DNA of 64,000 bases from Paraburkholderia sp. ZP32-5 (GTDB taxonomy: Bacteria; Pseudomonadota; Gammaproteobacteria; Burkholderiales; Burkholderiaceae), in contig NZ_JAJEJP010000001.1 of NCBI RefSeq assembly GCF_021390495.1, forward strand, positions 186,001 to 250,000, given 5' to 3'. Shown here piece after piece: positions 39,366-49,089 of the stretch. How positions within the stretch are numbered: position 1 is the first letter of the stretch; every line of letters begins with the position of its first letter. Position numbers and translations under genes: made by a program. The notes beneath the pieces were generated by a model that saw only the letters and a list, made by a program, of their open reading frames with translations, was not told where the DNA came from and did not search any database.

Positions 39366-39609
39366 GAATTTCCCTCTTCAGGAAGCGGTGCGGACGGCGA
39401 AGCGGATGCGCATAGACGGCGCAAAAAAAGGACTACGCGAACTGGGGCCTGCGAACTCCGGACCTCCGAAGGCGGTTGTCACCCACGGACAACTGTCCGA
39501 ATCCCTATGTCGAACGTAACGAAATTTACATTCGGTAACAAGTCGAACGGACTTTTTCTGGCTTGCCAAGGCGACTTCTCCTGCGGCGCGATGATATCTC
39601 AAAAAAATG

Positions 39610-39677
39610 AAAAATGCAGTTGCACCAAGGGTTAGCGCCTGGTATTTGAGACGGCGCTTGATGTTTTTTGCATTTTT
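39610..39677. other. Nested hairpin in the kinase upstream region
   Basis: An outer perfect repeat AAAAATGCA (39610-39618) / TGCATTTTT (39669-39677) encloses AGCGCC/GGCGCT. A further CTGAC-N7-GTCAG dyad lies at about 39694-39710. The surrounding 39480-39720 is AT-rich compared with its neighbours. Possible small RNA, terminator or operator; the gap 39366-39805 has no gene. Confidence 0.4.
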
Positions 39678-39736
39678 GCGTGTCGGAATAATACTGACGC
39701 AAAATGTCAGATCGACGGCAGCGATTTGTAACCGGC

Positions 39737-39766
39737 AAAAAAAAGGAGCCCGAGGGCTCCTTTTTG
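39737..39766 (-). terminator. Intrinsic terminator of the ferredoxin-NADP reductase gene
   Basis: Stem AAGGAGCCC / GGGCTCCTT with a 3-base loop; on the minus strand it is followed by eight T. About 40 bases beyond the stop at 39806. Confidence 0.93.
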
Positions 39767-39805
39767 CGGATGCGCGGCGCCGGGGCCGCGAAACAGGGTA
39801 CTGAC

Positions 39806-40576
39806 TCAGCCGACGAAGGCCTTTTCGACCACGTAGTGGCCCGGCTCGTTATTGCTGCCTTCCTTGAAACCCATGTCGTCGAGCAGCTTGCGCGTGTCGC
39901 GCAGCATGTGCGGGCTGCCGCACAGCATCACACGGTCGTTTTCGAGCGAGAAGCCCGGCACGCCGAGGTCGGCAAACAGCTTTTCGGTTTCGATCAGTTC
40001 GGTGATGCGACCGCGGTTCTCGAACGCTTCGCGCGTGACGGTCGGGTAGTACAGCAGCTTTTCCTGCACCAGCTCGCCGAGATGCTCGTGCGCCGGCAGG
40101 TGGTCGGTGATGTATTCCTTGTACGCGAGTTCGTCGACGAAACGGCAGGTGTGCGTGAGGATCACGCGCTCGTAGCGGTCGTACACGTCCGGATCCTTGA
40201 TGATCGACATGAACGGCGCGAGGCCCGTGCCGGTGGACAGCAGCCACAGCGTCTTGCCCGGCAGCAGGTTATCGGCCACCAGCGTACCGACCGGCTTCTT
40301 GCCGATCAGCACTTCGTCGCCGACCTTCAGATGCTGCAGACGCGACGTGAGCGGGCCGTCCTGCACCTTGATGCTCAAAAATTCGAGATGTTCTTCGTAG
40401 TTCGCACTGGCGAGGCTGTAGGCGCGCAGCAGCGGCTTGCCGTCGACCGGGAGGCCCACCATCGTGAACTGGCCGTTTTCGAAACGGAACGACGGATCGC
40501 GCGTGCAGGTGAAGCTGAAAAGCGTATCGGTCCAGTGATGGACGCTCAGGACGGTTTGTGAATTGAGGTTGCTCAT
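39806..40576 (-). CDS. fpr: Ferredoxin--NADP+ reductase
   Basis: 256 residues. FAD-binding RAYSLAS and NADP-binding STGTGLAPFMSIIKDP, ending in a Gly-Tyr-Val-rich C-terminus (GHYVVEKAFVG) typical of the bacterial subclass with an aromatic-ending tail. It exchanges electrons between NADPH and ferredoxin/flavodoxin and is often oxidative-stress linked. Start at 40576 (MSNLNSQTVLSVHHWTD); the longer frame upstream is unsupported. Confidence 0.94.
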   Translation of the reverse strand: MSNLNSQTVLSVHHWTDTLFSFTCTRDPSFRFENGQFTMVGLPVDGKPLLRAYSLASANYEEHLEFLSIKVQDGPLTSRLQHLKVGDEVLIGKKPVGTLVADNLLPGKTLWLLSTGTGLAPFMSIIKDPDVYDRYERVILTHTCRFVDELAYKEYITDHLPAHEHLGELVQEKLLYYPTVTREAFENRGRITELIETEKLFADLGVPGFSLENDRVMLCGSPHMLRDTRKLLDDMGFKEGSNNEPGHYVVEKAFVG

Positions 40577-41023
40577 GGCTTCTTGGATAGTGCGAAAACA
40601 AAGGCGGCCAGTCGTCTGAGCCGGCCGGCACGGCAAGGGGCGATGCTGCGCTGATTCGTGGTCGGAAGTCACGCGCAATCCGCTATTTTACCGTGCCCGC
40701 GATGCGGAGCCGCGGCGCGGCGCTCGAGCGTGGTGAAACGGATTGCCGGACCAGCAAGCGGCGGCGCCTGGATTGCTGGCGCCGCAAAGTACGTTGGCGT
40801 GAGAGCGGCCGTGCTTCAGCGGGGTAAGGCGATTCGGCGAATGCCGCGCAGGGCGGCTGCCATTGGCTGTGCGGCAGGGGCGAAACCACCGCGCCGCGCG
40901 CACAACAATTTCAGGATGATACCGAAACGCAGCATGCGCTGCAGCATTGACCCTGCTGAGGAAACTGGCAAAGCGGCGCCGGCCGGGCACGGCGCGCGGT
41001 CACGTGAATGTCGCCGGCTCAGG
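40577..41023. other. Gene-free stretch
   Basis: About 450 bases upstream of fpr. Several overlapping short frames but none with coding character. A clear promoter is not seen. Confidence 0.45.
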
Positions 41024-41821
41024 CTAATCGAGCCGCAATCGCGCCATATAAGGCAGGTGGTCCGACAGCCATGCCGTCTCCTGGGCCGGTTGGATCCATT
41101 CGACTGGCTGCATGCCGCGCACGAACATCTTGTCGAGCGACAGCGCCGGAGAGAACGCCGGGAACGTGCGCGCGGGCTCGCCCAGCAGCGTCGCGACCTC
41201 CTGCAGGCCATGCTCGCGAAAGAGCGGCACCGAGTCGTTGCGCCAGTCGTTGAAATCGCCGGCCAGCACGAGCGGGCCGGCGGGTGCTTCCTTCGCGATC
41301 CAGTGCGCGATCCATTCCATCTGGCGCATCCGTGCCGGGCGCGTGAGCGCGAGATGCGCGCACAGCAGCGTGACGAGGCGCCCGCCGAAGGTCGCGCGCG
41401 CGACCAGCAGACCGCGTTTTTCGAAGCGATGCGCGGAGATGTCCCAGCGGCCGCCGAGATCGAGCGGATGCGGCGACAGGATCGCATTACCGTGCCGCCA
41501 CGACGGCTTGAATACGTTCGGGCCGAGCGCGACTTCGAGTTCGAGCGCGCGCGCGATTTCGGTCGCCTGACAGTGCCAGACGTCGGTCTGCGGATCGCCC
41601 ATCGGCGCGCCGAAGCTGCTTGCCAGCACCGGCGACGGCAGGCGCCGCGCCATCGCTTCCTGCAGGAAGTACGCATCGGCGTGGGTCGACTGCACCCAGC
41701 TCTGCATTGCCTGCCAGGCCTGAAAGCCAAGCGGCGTGCGGCCCTTGTGCAGGTTCCAGCTCACCGCGACGAAATCGTTCGGCGCGAGGTTCTCGCGGAT
41801 CAATTCTTCTGGGTTTCGCAT
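41024..41821 (-). CDS. Endonuclease/exonuclease/phosphatase (EEP) family hydrolase
   Basis: 265 residues. EEP motifs: VSWNLHKG (Asn), FLQEA (metal-binding Glu), LLCAHLAL (His), LAGDFNDWRND (Asp/Asn) and the terminal LSDHLPYMARL (Asp-His). All metal and catalytic positions are present. Cytoplasmic, no signal peptide. Substrate (DNA, RNA or phospholipid head group) cannot be told. Confidence 0.88.
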   Translation of the reverse strand: MRNPEELIRENLAPNDFVAVSWNLHKGRTPLGFQAWQAMQSWVQSTHADAYFLQEAMARRLPSPVLASSFGAPMGDPQTDVWHCQATEIARALELEVALGPNVFKPSWRHGNAILSPHPLDLGGRWDISAHRFEKRGLLVARATFGGRLVTLLCAHLALTRPARMRQMEWIAHWIAKEAPAGPLVLAGDFNDWRNDSVPLFREHGLQEVATLLGEPARTFPAFSPALSLDKMFVRGMQPVEWIQPAQETAWLSDHLPYMARLRLD

Positions 41822-41889
41822 GCCGTGTTATCCACGTGTTCTGTTTGAGCGCGTCGGTAGCGCGCGCTGCTCAAGTCCGCTGTTCATGT

Positions 41890-42465
41890 TCAGTTCGCGC
41901 TGCTGGGCGCGTTGGTGCTGGTGTTGCCGTTGGCGTTGCCGGCCGCATCGCCGCCCGTACTGCTTGCCCCGTTCGCACCGTTGTCCACAACGCTCGCGCG
42001 TACCCGATAAACCAGATTCGGATTGCTGGCGACGATCGTCCAGCTAGCCCATTGGCCCGGCGGCACGACGAGGCCCGGATGATTCGCGCTCAGCTGGCGC
42101 GGCTGCGGCGGCAGCTTGCAGCCGATATCGGTGCGCGCCGAGCTGTCGTCTTCGAGTGTTTCCTGCGTGTCGATCGACATCATCACGCCTTCCGGATCCA
42201 CCCGCAGCGGCGAGACGGTCAGCGTGCGCGACAGGTCGATGCTGCCGGCCGGCTGATCCTTGCAGCCGACGTTGTGCTGGACGACCCGATGATGCGTATC
42301 GGTGCGCGCCTGGCCGACCGTGGTCGTGCCATCGAACGTGTCGATCTGCTGGCCGTCCTGGATCACCTGCAACTGCCATTGCACGACCTGCTGCGCCGGC
42401 CGTTGTTGCGCGTGAGCGAGCAACGAAGCGCCGAGCAGCATGGCCGCGATACTGGTTTTCCACAT
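41890..42465 (-). CDS. Periplasmic protein of unknown function
   Basis: 191 residues. Signal peptide MWKTSIAAMLLGASLLAHA followed by QQRPAQQVVQWQLQVIQDG. The mature protein is beta-rich with two Cys (VGCKD and DIGCKLPP) that could form a disulfide, and has an Asn/Gly/Ser/Thr-rich C-terminal tail. I start at 42465 so that the signal peptide is N-terminal. No family recognised. Lies 68 bases upstream of the EEP gene on the same strand. Confidence 0.72.
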   Translation of the reverse strand: MWKTSIAAMLLGASLLAHAQQRPAQQVVQWQLQVIQDGQQIDTFDGTTTVGQARTDTHHRVVQHNVGCKDQPAGSIDLSRTLTVSPLRVDPEGVMMSIDTQETLEDDSSARTDIGCKLPPQPRQLSANHPGLVVPPGQWASWTIVASNPNLVYRVRASVVDNGANGASSTGGDAAGNANGNTSTNAPSSAN

Positions 42466-42860
42466 AGAAGGAATCTCCACTCCCAGCCCCGGCCCGCTTG
42501 GTGGCGAGGGCATTTCCAGGCAGGTCTCCGCGTGATCAGAAAGCCATCTTACCCCCGATGGCCAGAACGTTTTCTGACATGTCGGGTGGGGACCGGTTCA
42601 GCAACAATCCATTCCAGATAAGGACGGCAATCGCTGAAAGCAAGCGTCCAACGCCGCGACAAACCACGCGATAAACGACGCAACGAGTGATGCAATGAGT
42701 AACACAACGAGCGCCCCCGCAAACGACGCGCCCGCGCGCGCTGTTAGCAGCAGAGCCGCACGACTGCTGGCTTGCATGCATTTATGCCCTCGCTACACTG
42801 GACCTGAAAACGACGCCCACAAGGCGCCGCATTGGCAGGACCAGTCAGACGGGGTATGCG
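42466..42860. other. Divergent intergenic region
   Basis: About 395 bases between the periplasmic gene and the AAA+ gene. It must contain both promoters; no gene, repeat or clear operator is seen. Confidence 0.45.
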
Positions 42861-43838
42861 ATGACAACAGCAATGGTCAAACAGGAAATCGCGCTGGCGT
42901 CGTTCAGCCGGGTGTACGACCTCGATCAGGTCGAAACCGCGCTGAACGGTCTCGGCGACGGCTCGAGCGAGGCGCTGCGCGCGACCTACGAAAAGATGCT
43001 GAAAACCGGCAATCTGCGCTTTTGCGTGAAGCCGAACCGGATGCCGTCGATCGACGATCTGATCGACGCGCTGCCCAATTTCGCCGCCCCGCTCGACGAC
43101 GTCCGCAAGCAGGTCGCGCTGTGCCTCGAAACGGAGGATCGGCTCGAACTGATGCCGATCCTGCTGCTCGGCGATCCGGGCATCGGCAAGACGCATTTCG
43201 CGAAGCAGCTCGCGCGGCTGCTCGGCACCGCCTATCAATATGTCGCGATGAGTTCGCTGACGGCGGGCTGGATTCTGTCGGGCGCGTCGTCGCAATGGAA
43301 GAACGCGAAGCCGGGCAAGGTGTTCGATGCGCTGGTGAACGGCAGCTACGCGAACCCGGTGATCGCCGTCGACGAAATCGACAAGGCCACCGGCGATTCG
43401 CAATACGATCCGCTCGGCGCGCTGTACGCGCTGCTCGAACACGACACCGCGCAAAGCTTCATCGACGAATTCGCCGAGATTCCGATCAACGCCGGCAACG
43501 TGATCTGGATCGCGACGGCCAACGACGAACGCGCGATTCCCGAGCCGATCCTGAACCGGATGAACGTGTACGAGATCGAGCCACCCGATCACGACGGCGC
43601 GCGGCGCATTGCGCAGGCGATCTACGACGAGATCCGCTCGGCGCACAACTGGGGTCTGCGGTTTCCGCAGTCTCTCGGCGAGGCGACGCTCGATTCGCTG
43701 AAGCGCGCGTCGCCGCGCGAAATGCGTCGCGCGATCCTGAACGGCTTCGGCGCCGCGCGAATCGCTGGACGTGATCGGATCGAACCGGCCGATATCCGGC
43801 TCGATTACGGCAACCGTCGAAAACCGATCGGTTTTTGA
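42861..43838 (+). CDS. AAA+ ATPase with Lon-type ATPase core, unknown role
   Basis: 325 residues. Walker A GDPGIGKT (104-111), Walker B VIAVDEIDK (167-175), sensor 1 VIWIATANDERAIP and arginine-finger region LNRMNVYEI resemble the Lon/MoxR AAA module. The N-terminal 90 residues are helical and unique. There is no Lon peptidase domain and no VWA partner next door. Probably a stand-alone remodelling ATPase; a Met five codons in is an alternative start. Confidence 0.82.
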   Translation: MTTAMVKQEIALASFSRVYDLDQVETALNGLGDGSSEALRATYEKMLKTGNLRFCVKPNRMPSIDDLIDALPNFAAPLDDVRKQVALCLETEDRLELMPILLLGDPGIGKTHFAKQLARLLGTAYQYVAMSSLTAGWILSGASSQWKNAKPGKVFDALVNGSYANPVIAVDEIDKATGDSQYDPLGALYALLEHDTAQSFIDEFAEIPINAGNVIWIATANDERAIPEPILNRMNVYEIEPPDHDGARRIAQAIYDEIRSAHNWGLRFPQSLGEATLDSLKRASPREMRRAILNGFGAARIAGRDRIEPADIRLDYGNRRKPIGF

Positions 43839-44107
43839 GCTTTTTGGCCCCTTTTTGGCCAGAAAAGGGCTCTTTCGGCGATTTCTTCTGGCTGAGGGCT
43901 GGAATTTTTACGTCGACGCAGTGAATGCCCCGGCAATTGTTGCTATTTTTGAGATGCCGGGCCGAATGCCTCGCATTGGCTGGTTTTGCCGTCCGCGCGG
44001 TCAAGCACGCACGATGAAGAACATCGCGAGAAACCCGCGCCATCGCTTCCGGCGGCATACACTACTTAGTCTGAAAGACTCAAAAACCGAAGCAGTTGGC
44101 CGCCGCG

Positions 44108-44174
44108 CGTCGCACGCGCTCGCGGCAGCGATGCCCGCCACCCGCGGGCATCGCTGTCTATATCGCGTGCGACG
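44108..44174. repeat. Nested perfect inverted repeats (67 bases)
   Basis: Outer 11-bp arms (44108-44118 / 44164-44174) enclose inner 13-bp arms (44126-44138 / 44144-44156) with a 5-base loop; the two helices are separated by a symmetric 7 x 7 internal loop. No T-tract follows on either strand. It lies in the 504-base gap 43839-44342, which holds no convincing gene. Confidence 0.7.
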
Positions 44175-44342
44175 AGGTTGCGTGGCGGTGGTCAAGAATG
44201 ATCGAGCAGGTAAAAACCAGCGCAAAAACCGGACAGAGGCGTTCGATAACGAGCGGACCGTGGCAGCGAGGCGCGGCATTCTGTCCTTCTTTCCATTGGC
44301 TGAACGAGGCAGCGCGCGGCGTAGTGGGCCGCGTCAACGGAT

Positions 44343-45449
44343 ATGGATCAGATCGAATGTGTAGTGATCGGCGCCGGCGTGATCGGCCTTGCGACGGCGC
44401 GCGCACTGGCGGCGCGCGGGCGCGAGGTGATCGTGCTGGAGGGCGCCGAGGCGATCGGCGCGGGCACCAGCTCGCGCAACAGCGAAGTGATTCACGCGGG
44501 CATCTACTATCCGCGCGGTTCGCTGAAGGCCACGCTGTGCGTGCGCGGCCGCGAGATGCTGTACGACTATTGCGTCGAGCGCAACGTGCCGCATTCGCGC
44601 TGCGGCAAGCTGCTCGTCGCGACTTCGCGCAACCAGATTCCTCAGCTCGAAGCCATCATGGCCAAGGGCCGCGACAACGGTGTGCTCGACCTGATGCGTG
44701 TCAGCGGCGATCAGGCGCAGGCGCTCGAACCCGCGCTCGAATGCGTGGAGGCGGTGTTCTCGCCGCAGACGGGCATCGTCGATAGTCATCAGTACATGCT
44801 CGCGCTGCAGGGCGATGCCGAGCGCGACGGCGCAGTCTGCGCGTTTCATGCGCCGGTCGAGGCGGTCGAAGCGCACAACGGCCGCTTTATCGTGTCAGTC
44901 GGTGGCGATGCGCCGACCACGATCAGCGCCGCATGCGTGATCAACAGCGCGGGGCTGCACGCGAATGCGCTCGCGCGCAAGATTCGCGGGCTCGATGCGC
45001 GTCATGTGCCGCCGCTTTATTTCGCGCGCGGCAACTACTTCAGCATCTCCGGGCGCGCGCCGTTCAGCCGGCTGATCTATCCGATGCCGAACGAGGCGGG
45101 ACTCGGCGTGCATCTGACGATCGATCTCGGCGGCCAGGCGCGTTTCGGTCCCGATGTCGAATGGGTCGACGCGATCAGTTACGACGTCGATCCGCGTCGC
45201 GCGGACTCGTTTTACGCGGCGATTCGCGCGTACTGGCCGGCGCTGCCCGATCACGCGCTGCAGCCGGCCTACGCGGGCATTCGTCCGAAGCTGTCCGGCC
45301 CCGGCGAGCCCGCCGCGGACTTCGTGATCCAGGGACCGGCCGCGCATGGCGTGCGCGGGCTCGTCAATCTGTTCGGTATCGAGTCGCCGGGGCTGACGGC
45401 GTCGCTCGCGATCGCGCAGCGCGTGTGCGAGCTGGCCGGCCGCGGCTAA
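44343..45449 (+). CDS. FAD-dependent oxidoreductase, LhgO/L-2-hydroxyglutarate oxidase-like
   Basis: 368 residues. N-terminal Rossmann [24 protein letters not shown], then [16 protein letters not shown] and [19 protein letters not shown], both characteristic of the LhgO/L2HGDH branch of the DAO superfamily; C-terminal GIRPKLSG and [16 protein letters not shown] complete the FAD site. It probably oxidises an L-2-hydroxyacid and passes electrons to the quinone pool or oxygen; the exact substrate is not certain. Confidence 0.88.
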   Translation: MDQIECVVIGAGVIGLATARALAARGREVIVLEGAEAIGAGTSSRNSEVIHAGIYYPRGSLKATLCVRGREMLYDYCVERNVPHSRCGKLLVATSRNQIPQLEAIMAKGRDNGVLDLMRVSGDQAQALEPALECVEAVFSPQTGIVDSHQYMLALQGDAERDGAVCAFHAPVEAVEAHNGRFIVSVGGDAPTTISAACVINSAGLHANALARKIRGLDARHVPPLYFARGNYFSISGRAPFSRLIYPMPNEAGLGVHLTIDLGGQARFGPDVEWVDAISYDVDPRRADSFYAAIRAYWPALPDHALQPAYAGIRPKLSGPGEPAADFVIQGPAAHGVRGLVNLFGIESPGLTASLAIAQRVCELAGRG

Positions 45450-45662
45450 CTGCCGCAGGGGGCCACTACGCGCGGCGGGCGCCGGACGCCGGGCGGACTC
45501 GCGGCTGGCGCGCGGCAAATTCGCGTTGCGTGCGATGCGTCCGCGCTCGTACCGATCCGCTTATCTCCATCATTGGATGCTCACGCGCGGCGGCTTCATT
45601 GCTATGCTTGGGGACGCTGTCAGCAGAACGGCGTTGTTTCCATATAAATGGAGTGAGTCCCC

Positions 45663-45974
45663 ATGAGATCTTCCCGTCGTACGTTTTTGATTACCAGTAT
45701 CGGTGTGGCCTCGACGCTTGCGCTGTCGCGCCAGGCGTTCGCCGATGCACCTAAAGTCTCCGAAACCGATCCGACCGCGCAGGCGCTCGGCTACCGTGCG
45801 GATGCCAGCCAGGTCGACAAGGCGAAGTTCGCCAAATTCGCACCGGGTCAGGATTGCGGCAACTGCAGCTTCTTCCAGGGCAAGGCGGGCGACGCCTACG
45901 GCGGCTGTCCGATGTTCGCGGGCAAGCAGGTAGCGGCCAAGGGTTGGTGCAGCGCCTATAACAAGAAAGCCTGA
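45663..45974 (+). CDS. High-potential iron-sulfur protein (HiPIP)
   Basis: 103 residues. Tat signal (SRRTFL) and cleavage after AFA, as expected for a cofactor folded before export. Four cluster ligands Cys65, Cys68, Cys82 and Cys96 in the HiPIP spacing. A small periplasmic electron carrier, usually between bc1 complex and reaction centre or oxidase. GGAG precedes the ATG. Confidence 0.95.
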   Translation: MRSSRRTFLITSIGVASTLALSRQAFADAPKVSETDPTAQALGYRADASQVDKAKFAKFAPGQDCGNCSFFQGKAGDAYGGCPMFAGKQVAAKGWCSAYNKKA

Positions 45975-46004
45975 CGCCCTCGCACTAGCGTGTTTTCCGG
46001 CTTA

Positions 46005-46044
46005 CGCGGAATGTGCCGCACGCAATATCGCGGCGCATTCCGCG
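46005..46044. terminator. Terminator-like hairpin between convergent genes
   Basis: A 15-bp stem with one G-U pair (46005-46019 / 46030-46044) between the HiPIP and amidase stops. No T-tract, so termination is inferred from position only. Confidence 0.5.
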
Positions 46045-46114
46045 CAACGCCTTCTACGGCCAGTGGCGGATTACACGCCCGGCGGCCGGTCCTTTCCCGT
46101 TCACCGCAACTTTT

Positions 46115-47650
46115 CTAGCGCCGTGCATTCATCAACGGCGGCCGTTTGTCGAACCACGGCCGTGCCGTTTCGAGTTGCGCGGCGAGTCTGAGCAGCGTCG
46201 CGTCACCCCCGGCGCGCGCCGCGAACTGCACGCCGATCGGCAAGCCACGCGCGTTCCAGTAAAGCGGCACCGACATCGCCGGCTGTCCGCTCAGGTTGAA
46301 CAGCTCCGTGCATCCGGCCCATGCGAACGCCTTGTTCGACGCTTCGAGCAGCATCTTCTTCATCAGCGGTTCGAGCGGCATCGTGGTGACCGCGCGCATC
46401 TGCATGCGCTCGACGGAGGTCGGTTGCATCTCGCCGATCTTGATCGGCGCGCCGGCCAGCGTCGCGCACAGCAGCACGTCGTAGCGGTTCAGCAGATCGG
46501 TGAGGCGCTCCGTGATGCGGCGCTGTTCGTCGAGCGCGGCGGGCAGGCCCTGTTCGCCGAGCTTGCGGCCGATGTGCGCGATCGCCCACGTCGCGATTTC
46601 AAATTCCTGGCGCACCGGCTTGCGACCGGTGATGCGCTCCGCGTTGAGTACGAGGTCTTCGGCGCTCACCGACCACAGTGTCAGAAACGCATGGCGGACC
46701 GCCGCGAAATCGATACCAAGCGATACCGGTTCGAGACGATGACCGAGCGATGCCGCCAGTCGCGCGGCGTCGTCGAGTGCGGCGAGCGCATCGGCGGATA
46801 ACGACGGCGCGAGCATCGGCTCGGTGACGTATGCGATCGTCAGCGGCTTGCACGGCTCGCGGGTCGCGCCGAGAAACGTGCCGGGCGCGCCGCTGGGCCG
46901 CTCGGCATTGCCCGACAACAGATCGAGCAGCAGCGCGCTGTCGCGCACGCTGCGTGACACCGCGAGATCGATACCGAGTTCGCCGGGGCCGGGCGGCGCG
47001 ACGCGCGGCACGCGTCCGCGCGAAGGCTTCAGCCCGAACAGTCCGCAACACGATGCCGGAATGCGGATCGAACCGCCGCCGTCCGACGCATGCGCGAGCG
47101 GCACGATGCCGGCCGCAACCGCCGCCGCGGCGCCGCCGCTCGAACCGCCCGGCGTGTGATCGAGATTCCACGGATTGCGGCACGCGCCGAATAGTTCGGG
47201 CTCCGTATAGGGCATCTGGCCCAGCTCGGATGTGCTGGTCTTCGCGAAGATGTTCAGCCCGGCCGCCTTCGCGAGCGTGACGACCGGCGCGTCTTCGGTC
47301 GGGATGAAGTGCCGATAGTGACGGCTGCCCATCGCCATGCGCAAACCGGCGACCGGCGCGCCGAGGTCCTTGATCAGAAACGGCACGCCCGCGAGTGCTG
47401 CGTGCGCGGCGGCGGTGTCGGTGCCGTTTGCACTGCTGGCGCCTGTGCCGTTGGCGCTGCGAGCGGCATCGTCACGCGACGCGCGCTGGCGCGCCGCATC
47501 GTAATCCTTCAGCACGACCGCGTTGATCGCCGGATTGACGGCTTCGGTGCGCGAGATCGCGACGTCGATCAGTTCGCGCGCGCTGACCTCGCGCGTGCGT
47601 ACGAGTTCGGCGAGGCCGATGGCGTCGTGAGCGAGATAGTCTGAGTGCAC
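46115..47650 (-). CDS. Amidase (amidase signature family)
   Basis: 511 residues. Ser-cisSer-Lys triad: Lys94 (FLIKDLG), Ser170 in the GGSSGG block and Ser194 ([11 protein letters not shown]). Residues 65-83 are an Asn/Gly/Thr/Ala low-complexity insert absent from typical amidases. The C-terminal half ([24 protein letters not shown]) is standard. It hydrolyses a carboxamide; substrate not predictable. Not a GatA, as no gatB/gatC is near. Confidence 0.92.
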   Translation of the reverse strand: MHSDYLAHDAIGLAELVRTREVSARELIDVAISRTEAVNPAINAVVLKDYDAARQRASRDDAARSANGTGASSANGTDTAAAHAALAGVPFLIKDLGAPVAGLRMAMGSRHYRHFIPTEDAPVVTLAKAAGLNIFAKTSTSELGQMPYTEPELFGACRNPWNLDHTPGGSSGGAAAAVAAGIVPLAHASDGGGSIRIPASCCGLFGLKPSRGRVPRVAPPGPGELGIDLAVSRSVRDSALLLDLLSGNAERPSGAPGTFLGATREPCKPLTIAYVTEPMLAPSLSADALAALDDAARLAASLGHRLEPVSLGIDFAAVRHAFLTLWSVSAEDLVLNAERITGRKPVRQEFEIATWAIAHIGRKLGEQGLPAALDEQRRITERLTDLLNRYDVLLCATLAGAPIKIGEMQPTSVERMQMRAVTTMPLEPLMKKMLLEASNKAFAWAGCTELFNLSGQPAMSVPLYWNARGLPIGVQFAARAGGDATLLRLAAQLETARPWFDKRPPLMNARR

Positions 47651-47816
47651 GGAAATGGTCCTCGCTATCGGTTTGCGTCTGGGTTTGCGTCGGTGCTGAA
47701 GATTTGCGTCCGCGCTGAATGGGCCGGTTGCTTCGCCGGTCGCAATGCCGTTTGCCGGACGCGCGCGACGAATCCGTTTCGTCGTGCGGCGGTGGCCGGC
47801 TCAAAAGTCGCGGATG

Positions 47817-47850
47817 GAAAAAAGACGGCGTTACCGACACGCCGTCTTTC
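47817..47850 (-). terminator. Intrinsic terminator downstream of the dienelactone hydrolase gene
   Basis: Perfect 10-bp stem AAAGACGGCG / CGCCGTCTTT (47821-47830 / 47840-47849) followed on the minus strand by T. About 170 bases beyond that stop, upstream of the amidase start. The rest of 47651-48017 holds no gene. Confidence 0.82.
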
Positions 47851-47985
47851 AGAGCGTACCCGAGTTACGCGTCCGCGTGACTCGCATCGATGCGGCCGCG
47901 CACTTCACATGCGGCTGTCGAAGGGTGCAAGCGATGCGAGCGATACGCGCGCGGCGCGTGGGTACTAAAGGAAGCTCGCGGCTCC

Positions 47986-48011
47986 GAGCCCGGAGCCCGG
48001 AGCCCGGAGCC
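47986..48011. repeat. Short tandem repeat (GAGCCCG)3.7
   Basis: Three full and one partial copy of a 7-base unit, 7 bases beyond the dienelactone hydrolase stop. Such perfect repeats can change length by slipped-strand replication, though here outside coding sequence. Confidence 0.9.
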
Positions 48012-48017
48012 GCAGAA

Positions 48018-48716
48018 TTACATCTGCTCGCCGAGGAACGTCAGCGTGCGGCCATGCGCCAAGGCGGCCGCGCGCTGGTTGTACGACGCGCGGTCCGAGC
48101 AGTTGAAGCCGTGTTCCGCGTTCGGGTAGATATTGAACTGCACGTCCGCGCGGCCCGCGAAGCGCTCCTGGATCTGGCCGATGTCCGACGGCGGAATATG
48201 CGTGTCGAGTTCACCGTAATGGAACTGCATCGGTACCTTGACGCTCGCGGCCTTGTCGAGATGCGTATGGATGCCGCCGCCGTAATAGGCGATCGCGGCA
48301 TCGACCGAGCCGGCCGCCGCGGCCAGATACGCGAGCCGGCCGCCGAAGCAGTAGCCGATCGCCGCGATCTTGCCGGTCACTTCCGGCAGCGCGCGCAATG
48401 CGGCGGCAGCCGCGCCGATGTCGGCGGCCGCGTCGGCGACATTGGTCTTTTGCATCAGCTCGATGGCTCTTTCGCGGTCCTTGCCGTCATACGTCAATTC
48501 GACGCGCGGCTGAACCCGCCAGAACACATCCGGCGCGAGCGCGACATAACCGTCCTGCGCGTACTGATCCGCTACCGAGCGGATATGGCTGTTCACGCCA
48601 AAGATTTCCTGAATGATGATGACGGCCGGCCCCTTGCCACCCTTCGGCAGCGCGAGGTAGCCACCGAAACTGTCGTTGCCGGCGGGGATGTCGATCCATC
48701 GGGAAGTCGTGCTCAT
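48018..48716 (-). CDS. Dienelactone hydrolase family protein
   Basis: 232 residues. Alpha/beta hydrolase with Cys nucleophile in GYCFGG (Cys123), Glu37 in QEIFGVN, an Asp in GELDTHIP and His in NAEHGF, the Cys-His-Asp set of dienelactone hydrolases. It could act in chlorocatechol-type or general lactone hydrolysis; no such pathway genes are adjacent. Start at 48716 follows GGAGA; the Met four codons upstream does not. Confidence 0.92.
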   Translation of the reverse strand: MSTTSRWIDIPAGNDSFGGYLALPKGGKGPAVIIIQEIFGVNSHIRSVADQYAQDGYVALAPDVFWRVQPRVELTYDGKDRERAIELMQKTNVADAAADIGAAAAALRALPEVTGKIAAIGYCFGGRLAYLAAAAGSVDAAIAYYGGGIHTHLDKAASVKVPMQFHYGELDTHIPPSDIGQIQERFAGRADVQFNIYPNAEHGFNCSDRASYNQRAAALAHGRTLTFLGEQM

Positions 48717-49089
48717 GCTGTTCTCCATTGACTCGCGCGCGTGCCGCGCGAGGTCGGTGTATAGAAACGCCAGAGACCGGGAGGCCCTGAAGCGGCGGTT
48801 AGTTTGCCATCAAAAGAATCGGCGTGCAGTGGCGCTGGGCGGGCCTTTGCCGCGCCGCGCGACTCGATTCTCGTAAGGCGATTGAAACAATCTCGATAAT
48901 TCATTTCTCCGCCGACGCGCGCCTCGCTACAGTCTGTAGTGACGGCTCGCGCGGATCGGAACGGCGGCGAAACCATGCCGGAGCCAGCACGAAAAGCCGC
49001 TGCAATCGCGCGGCGAAAGTAACGGTGAATACGTTTGCGAGCCCCTTGGCGAGAATAGCGCCGGTGTTGCGCCGGCAAAGGAAACCATC
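48717..49089. other. Divergent promoter region
   Basis: About 370 bases between the dienelactone hydrolase (leftward) and the nitronate monooxygenase (rightward). No gene or clear operator; a slightly AT-richer patch lies at 48880-48905. Confidence 0.45.
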
